In this document: positions 22,364-33,571 of the stretch, piece after piece
How positions within the stretch are numbered: position 1 is the stretch's first letter
How the letters are laid out: each line of letters opens with the position of its first letter
Origin: Coix lacryma-jobi var. lacryma-jobi
Lineage: Eukaryota; Streptophyta; Magnoliopsida; Poales; Poaceae
DNA length: 64,000 nucleotides
Direction of reading: 5' to 3'
Assembly: GCA_009763385.1 (NCBI GenBank)
Contig: CM019824.1
Coordinates: 147,009,705-147,073,704, forward strand
Notes under the pieces: generated by a model
The model's database searches: none
What the model was told of the DNA's origin: nothing
What the model saw: the letters and a program-made list of their open reading frames with translations, nothing else
Made by a program: the position numbers and the translations under genes

Positions 22364-25193
22364 CGGTCAAGTTGGGTGTTGGATAGTGGATGCACCAATC
22401 ATATGACCGGGGCAAAAGAATGTTCCTCCTTTCAACCAAGCAACGACTCATGCAACAACATTGTGTTTGGTGACAATGGAAAAGGAGAAGTGCTTGGTTT
22501 GGGTAAAATTGCTATCTCAACTGACAATTCCATATCTAATGTATTACTTGTGCATTCGTTGAGTTACAATTTGTTATCCGTTTCTCAACTTTGTGAAATG
22601 GGTTACGATTGTCTCTTTACGGATAAGGGTGTGACCGTCTCTAGAAGAAGGGATTCCTCTATTGCATTTAAAGGCTGAAGGGAAAACTTTACTAGTTGAC
22701 TTCTCAACTAAAGTGGAACCTAACATGTCTAATGGCAAAATCTAGCATGGGTTGGCTTTGGCATCGCCGACTAGCTCATGTTGGGATGAGGAACTTGGCC
22801 CAACTTCAAAGAGAAGGGCACATCCTTGGACTAACCAATGTTTCTTTTGAGAAAGATAGGATTTGCAGCGTGCCAAGCCGGAAAGCAAGTTGGAGCAAAG
22901 CATCCAATCAAGAACATTGTGTCAACCACAAGACCATTGGAGCTATTGCATATGGACCTCATCGGACCCGTTGCTTACCAAAGCATCGGTAACAAATATG
23001 GTTTCGTTATTGTTGATGACTATTCTCGCTTCACTTGGGTGTTCTTTTTAGCAGATAAAAGTGAACCAAGGCATCTTCAAGAAGTTTGCTAGAAGAGCTC
23101 AAAATGAGTTTGCTCAAGATCAAGAAAGTGAGAAGTGACAACGGGACCGAGTTTAGGAACACCAACATAGAAGAGTATCTTGATGATGAAGGAATCAAGC
23201 ATGAGTTCTCCGTTCCATATACCCCACAACAAAATGGGGTTGTGGAAAGGAAGAATAGAACTCTTGTTGAAGCCGCAAGATCTATGTTGGATGAGTACAA
23301 GACTTCCCATGGCTTTTGGGCGGAGGCGATGAACACGCGTGTCATGCAATCAACCGCCTCTACCTTCACAAGCTAAGGGAAGACCATATGAGCTTCTAAC
23401 CGGTAACAAACCGAAGGTGCATTACTTTCGAGTTTTGGCTGCAAGTGTTTCATACTTAACAAGAGGGCCAAAAGTTCAAAGTTTGCACCTAAGGTACACG
23501 AAGGCTTTCTACTTGGTTATGGTACTAACGAACATGGCTACCGTGTATTCAATAATGCCACCGGCACTATTGAGTTAACGGTAGACGTGACTTTTGATGA
23601 ATCCGACGGCTCTCAAAAGGAGCAAGTCAATGATGAGCTTGTAGGTAATGACATGCCTCCATCCGAAGCTATCAAGAAGCTTGCAACCGGTGATGTGAGG
23701 CCCGTTGAATTCAAGATGATGAAGATGATATCACACACTCCACAAGATTCTCATCCATCATGTGCATCCAAATGCGCATGATGAAGCTTCCGCAACTCCG
23801 AATGTGGTGTGTGGTGTTCAAGTGATACATCAAGTTGATGATCAACACAAGCTCAACATGAAGACCGACAAGAGATGGACATCACACATATGATGAAGAT
23901 GATGAAGATGGACCCATCCAAAGGAGATCACTTGTGCCACATCCAAGAGTTCATCATACAGTTCAACGGGATCATCCCGTTGACAACATATTGGGGAGCA
24001 TACGCGTGGGGTAACGACACTCTCGTTTAGCAAGTTTTTGTGAACATTACTTGTTTGTCTCCTCTTTGGAACCTCTTAGGGTGGAAGAAGCACTTGATGA
24101 TCCGGACTGGGTGATGGCTATGCAAGAAGAGCTGAACAACTTCACCAGGAATGAAGTCTGGTCCTTGGTGGAAAGGCCCAAGCAAAATGTGATAGGAACC
24201 AAATGGGTCTTCCGCAACAAGCAAGACGAGCATGGCGTGGTACAAGGAACAAAGCACGGTTGGTGGCTCAAGGTTTCACTCAAATCGAAGGTTTGGATTT
24301 TGGGGAAACCTATGCACCTGTAGCTAGGCTTGAGTCAATTCGTATATTACTTGCCTTTGCTACTCACCATGATTTCAAGCTATCAAATGGATGTGAAAAG
24401 TGCATTCCTCAACGGCCCCCTCTCCGAATTGGTGTATGTGGAGCAACCACCGGGTTTTGAAGATCCCAAATTCCCAACCACGTCTACAAGCTCGACAAGG
24501 CGCTCTATGGGCTCAAACAAGCCCCTAGAGCTTGGTATGATTGTCTTAAGGACTTCCTACTCAAAAAGGGTTTTGAGATAGGAAGGCCGATGCTACTTTA
24601 TTTACTCGCAAAGTGATAATGATATCTTTGTGTGCCAAATATATGTCGATGACATAATATTTGGTAGTACTAATGTGGCTTTTTGTGAGGAATTTAGTAG
24701 GATCATGACAAAAGGTTCGAGATGTCCATGATGGGTGAGTTGAAGTACTTTCTGGATTCCAAATCAAGCAACTCAAGGATGGCACGTTCATCAGTCAAAC
24801 AAGTATACAAGAGACATGCTAAAGAAGTTTGAGATGGACAAGGCCAAACCCATCAAGACCTATGCCTACCAATGGACATCTTGATCTAAATGAGATGGTA
24901 AGTCAGTGGACCAAAAGGTATATCGCTCTATGATCGGTTCATTGCTTTACCTTTGTGCATCTAGGCCGATATTATGCTTAGTGTGTGCATGTGTGCAAGG
25001 TTTCAAGCTAATCCGAAAGAATGTCATATTATGGCCGTTAAGAGAATCTTCGATACTTAGTGCACACTCCGAATCTTGGCTTGTGGTATCCAAGGGCTCC
25101 ACTTTCGATCTACTTGGCTATTCCGATTCGGACTATGCTGGTTGCAAGGTAGATCGGAAGAGCACTACCGGGACTTGCCAATTTTTTGGAAGG
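22364..25193 (+). pseudogene. Copia A pol, 5' part: protease, integrase, reverse transcriptase, start of RNase H
   Basis: Protease motif LDSGCTNHMTG at about 22379. GAG-pre-integrase WHRRLAHVGMRNL at about 22756. Integrase pieces: LLHMDLIGPVAY, VRSDNGTEFRN (about 23131) and PYTPQQNGVVERKNR (about 23217), i.e. the D-D-E residues. Reverse transcriptase starts near 24095 (DPDWVMAMQEEL), continues with MDVKSAFLNGPLSELVYVEQ, and has YVDD at 24642-24653. RNase H begins LGYSDSDYAGCKVDRKSTTG and stops at GRS, where Gypsy A is inserted. Many frameshifts and stops separate these pieces, so no active enzyme can be made. Confidence 0.9.
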
Positions 25194-26422
25194 TGTCGGG
25201 GGAACGCCAAAGGGGTACCCCCGATCAACGCAGAACACCCGGGTTGAAACCTAGAACACCGGTTAATAGTGAGCTCGGCTGGACTTAACCACCCGAGTAC
25301 CAACCTGTCAAAGCCCACAACACCGGCCCACCACGGGGAAGCCTAGGCCCGCCAAATGCCTCACAAACCACCTCGTGGTAGCCTGCCTCTCGAGCCCTGG
25401 CTCAAGGGGTTCGAGCCCGCCACCGCCATACACCACCCCTCGAGACCCGGCACGGGGCCCTCGAGCCTTGCTGGCCCGACTGCCTACCCCTCGAGGGCAC
25501 CTCACGCCCCTCGAGCAGCGCCAGACATCGGATGTCGGCCCTTTACCGCACATTTAATGCGCTCACCTACCCCCGTCACGTCCTCTACAGCCCAACGTGT
25601 ACCACAGTGAACTAGGGCAGAGTCAAGTCCCGTTTTCACCATAAGCATGGGTGAAAAGGCACCAGTACAGCACTGTTCGACCATACCCTGCACTGTGGCG
25701 CGTCCCGGTCACATCTCGAGACCCGGATTCCCGTTGTACGACCAGGTTCCCCGGGACTCGCCCATACCTGCGGAGCTCGAGCCTCTCACAGGCGCCACCT
25801 CGAGGTCGGTTCTACGCCCCTCGAGCCCTAATTGTTGTCATATGATTGGAGGACAGGTACCCCTAAGACCCGGCGAAGCTGCGCGCGAATCGTACGAGCC
25901 GGGATGGGTGTTGTACGGCCTCCACATCGCCACGCCTCCACGTCCACGGCTGGGATGGAGGCCACGCTTCAAGGACGCCTCAACAGCAATCCCCCACGTC
26001 GGCTCCAGTGCCTTCGACAAGACAGGGTTCCTACCCTTCTCCGTATTGGGCACCGTACGCCCCGACACCTGTAATACCCTTGTGTAATCCTGGCCTCCCC
26101 TTGCTCTATAAAAGGGGACGCCAGGGCCCTTCGCACGGGGAAAACGAGCACGGTCTACGGTCACAGACACATTAGAACACACATACGCCCATACACCCTC
26201 ACAAGCAAGTCCGGACCCCGGTCCACGCTCGCCAAGCTTGTATTTGCCCCTGTACAAGCACTTAGGTGCAAGTAATACAAGAACCTCCTCCCCCGCTGGA
26301 CGTAGGGCCTTCTTTGCCCGAACCAGGATAAATCCTTGTGTCATCTTGCATCACCATCCAGGAAGAGAGCACACGATCATATTACTAGTTGGTGTCATAC
26401 CCCCGAGTTTGAAACACCGACA
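25194..26422 (+). repeat. 5' LTR of Gypsy A
   Basis: 1,229 bp. TATA box TATAAAAG at 26107-26114, preceded by GC-rich U3 with many CCTCGAG words and followed by a short R region and U5. Ends ACACCGACA at 26422. Confidence 0.95.
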
Positions 26423-26424
26423 GT

Positions 26425-26442
26425 TGGCGCGCCAGGTAGGGG
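26425..26442 (+). other. Primer-binding site of Gypsy A
   Basis: TGGCGCGCCAGGTAGGGG begins two bases after the LTR, a primer-site sequence common in grass gypsy elements. I do not assign the tRNA with confidence. Confidence 0.75.
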
Positions 26443-26480
26443 CCTTCGCGTGTCCGAGCCGATTTCTCGATTGTTCCTGG

Positions 26481-28558
26481 ATGGCTTCATCCCCTCCTTC
26501 GTTCTCTGCCGGTGCCGTCGTCTGGTTCGGGAGCCTCGAGTTCCTGGCCACCGGCAACGGCAACGAGCTGACCCTGCTCTCCACGGAGGGCTCGACGGAG
26601 GGCGTGTCACGCCACCCCGCGCGGGAGGCGTGGCGCGTCGCCCGCACCACCACACGTCGCCACCTCGCGAGCGGCGCCGTCGTCACCACCGTCGCCGGGC
26701 ACAGGCGGTGTCCGCGGCGTACGCCCACTTTCCCGCGGCTGGCGCAGAATCCCCAGCGAGGGACCTGTCGGCGCGCGACCGGAGACTTCTAGGGTGCCGC
26801 GCACTCTCCCAGCGAGTTCGCGTTCGTCATGCGCACGGGTCGGGAGCCTGGCCAGAGGCCCCCGAGCCGTGCTCCGTCGACACCACCCGGCCTCCTCCCG
26901 CACGAGGCGTACCGCGTTCGACACCAGCGGTTCCCGTCTGGCCTCAACAGCTCCGCGGCTGTTTGCGCACAACCTCGACGAGCGCCGTCAGGACCGGGCA
27001 GCTGCGGAGGGAGGAGCGTCCGGGCGTACTCCTGCGAGCCATCGCCAGCCTGGAGATCGTCTACCCTGCGCACGTCGACCGCGGCCTCTCACGAGCCGTC
27101 GAGCCACCTCGTCGAGCCACCTTCGGGGAGTGGTACCGCGAGCTGCAGTCCCGACACGAGCCATGGGCGGCGCGGCATCAGCAGCTCCGACTCCGATGAG
27201 TACGACTACCACGACCCTGACCTCTGGGACCCCACCAGGGAGTGCTTCCAGCTCGAGGGGGTCGTGGGCGATGCCGAGGACGACGGCGACGACGACACCA
27301 GGCCGGCGCTCAACCTCGAAGAGCCCGGAGACGTGGCTGCGGGGGAGGATCACGCGTTCAGGGGAGGAACGAACCCCCGGCACAGGCCGCACCATCTCAG
27401 CGCGGTGACGACCGGGCGGCGCAGCTCGCGCAGCTGCGGGAGGCCATCGCCAAGGCTGAGGAGGACCGACAACGACTGCTGCAGCTCGAAAAACCTAGTG
27501 CAGGAGCCAGCCCAGCCTCGAGGCGCCGGTGTTCGTGGCCGCGCTCGAGCGGTCCACCGGCAGATCCTCGAGGACGGGCGCCCGCACACCCCGAGGTGCG
27601 TTTCCCACGAGCCGGGCAGAACGTGGTGGGCGGCCGCAATGCTGCTCCGCGATCTACCCGCCGTCTCCAACCCTGACGCCAGGCGCATGCTCGGGGAAAT
27701 GAAGAACCTCCTCGAGACAGCCGTTGTCCAGCAGGCGGAGAGCTCAGCCTCGCGGCGGCGCGAGGCGGCCTCGGGAAAACCTGCAGACACGCCCCGCAAC
27801 GAGCGTGAGGTGTCTGTCCACCAGCCGGACGCATCCCGAGCTAGGCCAGTCCGGGAACGGATCGTCGACAACAGGCCACCTCGAGACCCCAACGACGCCC
27901 GCAACGACATCAACCGTCGGCGCAAGGACAAAGGGGCCCAAGAGCGTGGCTATAGCGCGCATCGAGGGGGGCGCTACGACAGCGACGAGGACCGGCAAAC
28001 CCTCGAGCCCCCGGGCCCCAGGGTCTTCAGCCGGGCCATCCGCAGCTCGACCCTCCCCGACCGTTTCCGACCGCCTACCAACATCGTGAAGTATGACGGG
28101 GAAGTCGAGCCCAAGCTATGGCTCTCTGACTTCCGCCTAGGCTGCCAACTGGGTGGAGCGAAGAGCGACGACCGCGTGATCATACCCAGCTCCCACTCTA
28201 CCTCTCGGACACCGCCCGCCGGTGGCTCGAGGGGCTCCCGCCAGATCAGATCCACGACTGGGCCGACCTAGTCAGGGTCTTCGACGGGAATTTCAAGGGG
28301 ACTTGCGTACGCCCAGGAAACCCCTGGGATCTACGGCGTTGCAGGCAGACAGCGGACGAACCCCTCCGCGACTTCGCTCGGCGGTTCTCGAAGCAGCGCC
28401 TTGAGCTCCCCCACGTACCTGATGAGGATGTCATCTCAGCGTTCCTCGCGGGCACGACATGCCAAGAGCTAGTTCACGAGCTAGGGCGCTACCGTCCCAG
28501 GACGGTCGAGGACCTAATGGATCGAGTCACCAGCTTCCCTCAGGCGACGAAGCAGTGG
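26481..28558 (+). pseudogene. Gypsy A gag, frameshifted
   Basis: A likely ATG at 26481 (MASSPPSFSAGAVV...) opens a Pro/Arg-rich N-terminal region that changes frame near 26700 and again before 27200 (SSDSDEYDYHDPDLWDPTRE). The retrotransposon gag core is clear at about 28060-28500 (PPTNIVKYDGEVEPKLWLSD..., then YLSDTARRWLEGLP after a frameshift near 28190, then LRDFARRFSKQRLELPHVPD). Another shift near 28545 returns to the pol frame. It once encoded the capsid/nucleocapsid polyprotein; now inactive. Confidence 0.8.
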
Positions 28559-31500
28559 GGGCCTTCTTTGGCCGCCCCACGGACAAAGGCAAGACGGTAG
28601 CCACGCCGGAAGGCTCGAACAAAGGCAACGACATCAGGAACCGCAACAACAACAAGAAGAACAAATGCAAAGGTCAGAAGGCGAAGCGCGACGCCAATGA
28701 CGACGACGACGAAGAGGTGCTCGCAGGCGCCCTCGAGCCTAAGAAGCCCCGAGGCCCCCCTGACGGGGCTGTTTTCGACCAGATGCTCGAGGACCCCTGC
28801 ACTTATCACAAGGGCCCCATAAATCACAAGTTAAAGGATTGCCGACTGTTGAGAAGCTTCTACTCCAAGCTCGGCGACAAGAAGGAGGACGCGCCTAAGG
28901 GCAAGGACAACAATCGACGCAACGACGGGGACGCGGACTTCCCCCCGGTGCGCGACTGCTTCATGATCTACGGGGGGCCGACCGTCGGGCTCTCGGCTCG
29001 AGAGAGAAAGAAGGAGCGCCGGGAGATCTTTGCACTCCGCCACGATACCTTCCGGTACCTCGACTAGTCTGATGCGCCGATCACGTTCGACCGTGATGAC
29101 CATCCGAATCATGTCGTGAATCCGGGAGCATACCCTCTTGTCGTCGACCCCGTCATCGTCGATGTACGGTTCTCCAAGGTGTTGATGGATGGGGGCTCGA
29201 GCCTCAACATCATATACCTCGAGACCCTCGACCTCCTGGGGATTTCGGAGGGTCAGCTCCGACCCAGCGTCGGGGGGTTCCACGGAGTCGTACCAGGGAA
29301 GAAGGCCCACCCCCTCGGGCGCATTGACCTGCCGGTTTGCTTTGGCACGCCGGCTAACTTCCGCCGGGAAACGCTCACCTTCGAGGTGGTTGGCTTCCAA
29401 GGGACCTACCACGCCATCATCGGCAGGCCCGGCTACGCTAAGTTCATGGCGGTCCCCAACTACACGTACTTGAAGCTCAAGATGCCGGGGCCAAAAGGGG
29501 TCATCACTGTCGACACCTCCTACGAGCACGCGTACCACTGCGACGTGGAGTGCGTCGAGCGTGGGGAGGCCAACGTCCACCTCGACTCGCTCGAGGCCTT
29601 GGCAGCCTTGGCCACCGAAGAGGCCCCAGAAGCAAAGCGCCACGCCGGCACCTTCGAGCCGGCAGAGCACACCAAGCAGATACCCGTCGACCCGACCTCG
29701 ACCGGTGGCAAGACGCTGACCATCAGCACCAGCCTCGAGCCTGAATAGGAAGCAGTGCTCGTCGACTTTCTACGCGCGAACATCGACTTGTTTGCGTGGA
29801 GCCCCTCGGACATGTCGGGCATACCAAGGGTAGTTGCCGAGCACGCCTTGGAGATCCAGGCCGGGTCCAGACCTGTGAAGCAACGCCTGCGCCGCTTCGA
29901 TGAGGAAAAGCGCAGGATCATCGGCGAGGAGGTGCACAAGCTTTTGGCGGCCGGATTCATCAAGGAGGTATTTCACCCAGAGTGGCTAGCTAACCCTGTA
30001 CTAGTTAGGAAAAAGAATGGAAAAATGCGGATGTGTGTAGATTACACTGGTCTGAATAAAGCATGTCCAAAAGTTCCATTTCCTTTGCCTAGAATTGACC
30101 AGATTATCGATTCCACTGCGGGGTGTGAAGTACTTTCATTTCTCGACGCATACTCCGGCTACCACCAAATTAGGATGAAAGAATCCGACGAGCTCGCTAC
30201 CTCTTTTGTTACGCCCTTTGGTATGTACTGCTATGTTACAATGCCCTTCGGCCTTCGAAACGCTGGGGCAACGTATCAACGTTGTATGCAGCATACCTTT
30301 GGCGAACACATAGGCAAAATCGTCGAGGCCTACGTCGACGACATCGTGGTTAAAACCAAGGAAGTCGGGAACCTCATCAGCGATCTCGAGACCACGTTCG
30401 AGTGCCTCCAGGCCAAGAAGGTGAAGCTCAACCCCGAGAAATGTGTCTTTGGTGTGCCTCGGGGCATGCTACTTGGCTACATTGTCTCACAACGGGGGAT
30501 CGAGGCCAACCCCAAAAAAATCTCAGCAGTCGCGAGGATGGGACCGATTCGAGACCTCAAGGGCGTACAAAAAGTGACAGGCTGCCTAGCCGCTCTCAGC
30601 AGATTCGTCTCGAGGCTAGGGGAAAAAGCGCTACCCCTCTACCGCCTGCTGAAGAAGACGGAACGCTTTGCGTGGACTGTCGAAGCCGAGGAGGCCTTAG
30701 CCAGGTTGAAGGGGTTGCTGACTTCTGCGCCAATTCTCGTGCCTCCGCGACCGGCCCAGGGTGACGATCCCCCCGAGCCTCTCCTCCTCTATGTGGCCGC
30801 AACCACCCAGGTGGTCAGCGCGGTCATAGTTGTCGAGAGGCACGAGGAGGGTCACGCGTTACCGGTCCAACGGCCGGTGTACTTCATTAGCGAAGTGCTC
30901 TCCGAGGCCAAGGTCCGGTACCCGCACATCCAGAAGCTACTCTACAGCATCATCATCACGAGGCGCAAGCTCCAGCACTACTTCCTCGCTCATCCCATAA
31001 CGGTGGTGTCATCCTTCCCCCTCGGAGAGATCATCAACAATCAGGAGGCCTCGGGGCGCATCGCCAAGTGGTCCGCCGAGCTAATGGGGGAGACCGTCAC
31101 CTACGCTCCGCGAAAAGCCATCAAGTCGCAAGCTTTGGCAGATTTCGTCGCTGAATGGACCGATACCCAGCTCCCGCCGGCACAAATCCAAGCCGAGCTC
31201 TGGACTATGTACTTCGACGGATCCCTCATGAAGACGGGGGCAGGCGCAGGCCTGCTCTTCATCTCACCCCTCGGAGTCCACATGCGCTACCTGCTACGCT
31301 TGCACTTCCCCGCCTCCAACAACGTCGCTGAGTACGAGGCCCTGGTCAATGGGCTGCGCATCGCCCTCGAGCTCGGGGTCCGACGCCTTGACGCTCGAGG
31401 GGACTCGCAACTCGTCATCAACCAGGTTATGAAGGCTTCAAGCTGCATCGATCCCAAGATGGAGGCATACTGCGGCGAGGTGCGCAAGCTAGAAGATAAG

Positions 31501-33020
31501 TTCTATGGCCTCGAGCTCAACCACATAGCTCGAAAGTACAACGAGGCCGCAGATGAGCTGGCAAAGTTGGCGTCCACGCGCGGTACGGTTCCACCAGACG
31601 TCTTCTCGAGGGACGTTTTCGAGCCATCCATCAAAATTAGTCCGGGGGCTGGCCCCTCGACGCCACCCCTCGAGCCAGACACGGGGGCTCGACCTTCAAC
31701 GCCACCCCTCGGGAATGACCCCTCGACATCCGCTGAGGCGATGCAAATCGACGCACCTACCACCTCGTCATCACGACCCCTCGACTGGCGGACGCCGTTC
31801 CTCGACTACTTGACGCTGGGCGTGCTACCGGAAGACAAGACGGAGGCTCGACGCATAGCTCGAAGGGCCAAGACCTACGTCATCTACGGCGACGAACGGG
31901 AGCTGTACCGACGAAGCCCGACCGGGATCCTTCAGCGCTGCATCCCCCTCGAGGAAGGACGCGAGCTCCTCGACGACATGCACTCGGGGGCTTGCGGCCA
32001 CCACGCAGCGCCAAGGACCCTGGTTTGTAACGCCTTCCGTCAAGGCTTCTATTGGCCGACCGCCATTGGAGACGCCAAACGTTTGGTCCGAGCGTGCCAT
32101 GGGTGTCAATTCTATGCCAAGCAGATGCACCAGCCCGCACATGCCCTGCAGATGATCCCCATTACTTGGCCGTTTGCCGTCTGGGGGCTCGACCTCGTGG
32201 GTCCCCTCAAGATGACAACCGGAAAGTACACGCATGTGCTCGTAGCCATCGACAAATTCACCAAGTGGATCGAGGCCAAGCCCATAGGCGACCCCACCTC
32301 CAAGAGGGCGGTCGAGTTCATCGCCGACGTCATGTACCGGTTTGGGGTGCCTAACGTCATCATCACCGATAATGGCACCCAATTCACGGGCAAAAAGTTT
32401 ACCAACTTCTACGACGACAATAGCATTCGCGTGACCTGGGCCTCGGTTGCATACCCTCAATGCAACGGGCAGGTCGAGCGCGCCAACGGCATTCACGGGC
32501 TGAAGCCGAGGCTGTTCAGGACCCTCAAAAACTTCGGAAAGGGGTGGGCTGCCGAGCTCCCCTCGGTGTTGTGGGGCCTCAGGACAACGCCAAGTCGAGC
32601 CACCGGGTTCACTCCGTTCTTCCTGACCTACGGTGCCGAGGCCGTCTTGCCTATGGACCTCGAGTATGGCTCCCCTCGACTTCGAGCCTACAACGAGCAA
32701 ACCAACGACGAGAAGCTCGCCAACGCCAAGGACCAGCTCGAGGAGGCTCGAGACGTGGCGCTCATCAACTCCGCACGCTACCAGCAAACGCTTCGACGCT
32801 ACCACGACAAGCACGTACGCAAAAGGGACTTGGCGGTGGGGGACCTCGTGCTTCGACGGCTGCAAGACAACCGAGGGCGCCACAAACTACTCCTCCATGG
32901 GAAGGCCCATACACCATAGCTGAGGTGCTCAAGCCAGGAACATACAAGCTCTACGACGACCAAGGCAGGATCCTGGCGAACGCGTGGAACATATCTTAGC
33001 TACGTCGCTTCTACCCTTAA
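28559..33020 (+). pseudogene. Gypsy A pol: protease, RT, RNase H, archaeal-type RNase H, integrase
   Basis: One frame from about 28559 to 32890. Protease motif VLMDGGSSLNIIY (about 29179). RT with MCVDYTGLNKACP and YVDD at 30331-30342. Connection and RNase H around 30780-31000. Second, archaeal-type RNase H starting ELWTMYFDGSLMKTGAGAGL (about 31195) with the NNVAEYEAL helix. Integrase zinc finger H-H-C-C (about 31980-32130) and D-D-E core (WGLDLVGP, ITDNGTQFTG, NGQVERANG). No chromodomain. In-frame TAG codons at 29065, 29746 and 32997, and a frameshift near 32890 before the tail WEGPYTIAEVLKPG, show it is defective. Some joined segments are still long and well preserved (29749-32919 open). 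Confidence 0.93.
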
Positions 33021-33571
33021 AGGCCTCGAGGCCTCGTTCATTCTGTTGCTTTGTACAAACATGTCAAATATGAATGAACAATCTCGTGCATTGTCTTTCG
33101 TTTTTCTTAGCAACTTAAGGTAGCCTCGACCCTGCTCTGCTCAGGGTCGAGCCTCCCTCGGGGGCTGACAGGGGGACCCCCCCCTCCAGACTCCGGAAAA
33201 AATGCATGTTTTCTTTTCAAAAATTCGACCCTCGTCTCGACTCGTGCCTCGAGTGAACTAGCGACGTCTAAATCCTAAAATACCTCGAGCCTCCAAGGGT
33301 CGGGAGGCGTCGACGTAGACGGACACCTACGCCCCCGGGCTACGGTACCCCACCTACGCCTCCCCTCGAGGGGCTCGCGACGTATCAAAGGAACACAGAC
33401 TAAGATAGCAGAAACTCGAGCTTGCAACAAAGAGAAGTAGTCGAACGCATTTGGAAAGAAAACGACTCCTTTAAACGAACAAGTCATATATACATACGGG
33501 TCTTGACGTACCCTCATTCATGTCATAAAATTCTTACAAGGGCCTCGACGCCCAAATTTGGCACGCAGGCC
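33021..33571. other. Interval between convergent pol and antisense gene of Gypsy A
   Basis: About 550 bp between the pol end (TAA, 33018-33020) and the stop of the antisense gene. It contains an AT-rich poly(A)-signal-like stretch around 33060-33110 and CTCGAG-rich sequence. No ORF of note. Transcripts from both strands would converge here. Confidence 0.5.

Noticed and set aside
31825..32883. Minus-strand 352-codon open frame over the Gypsy A integrase
   Set aside because: Shadow of the conserved pol frame; no motifs of its own.
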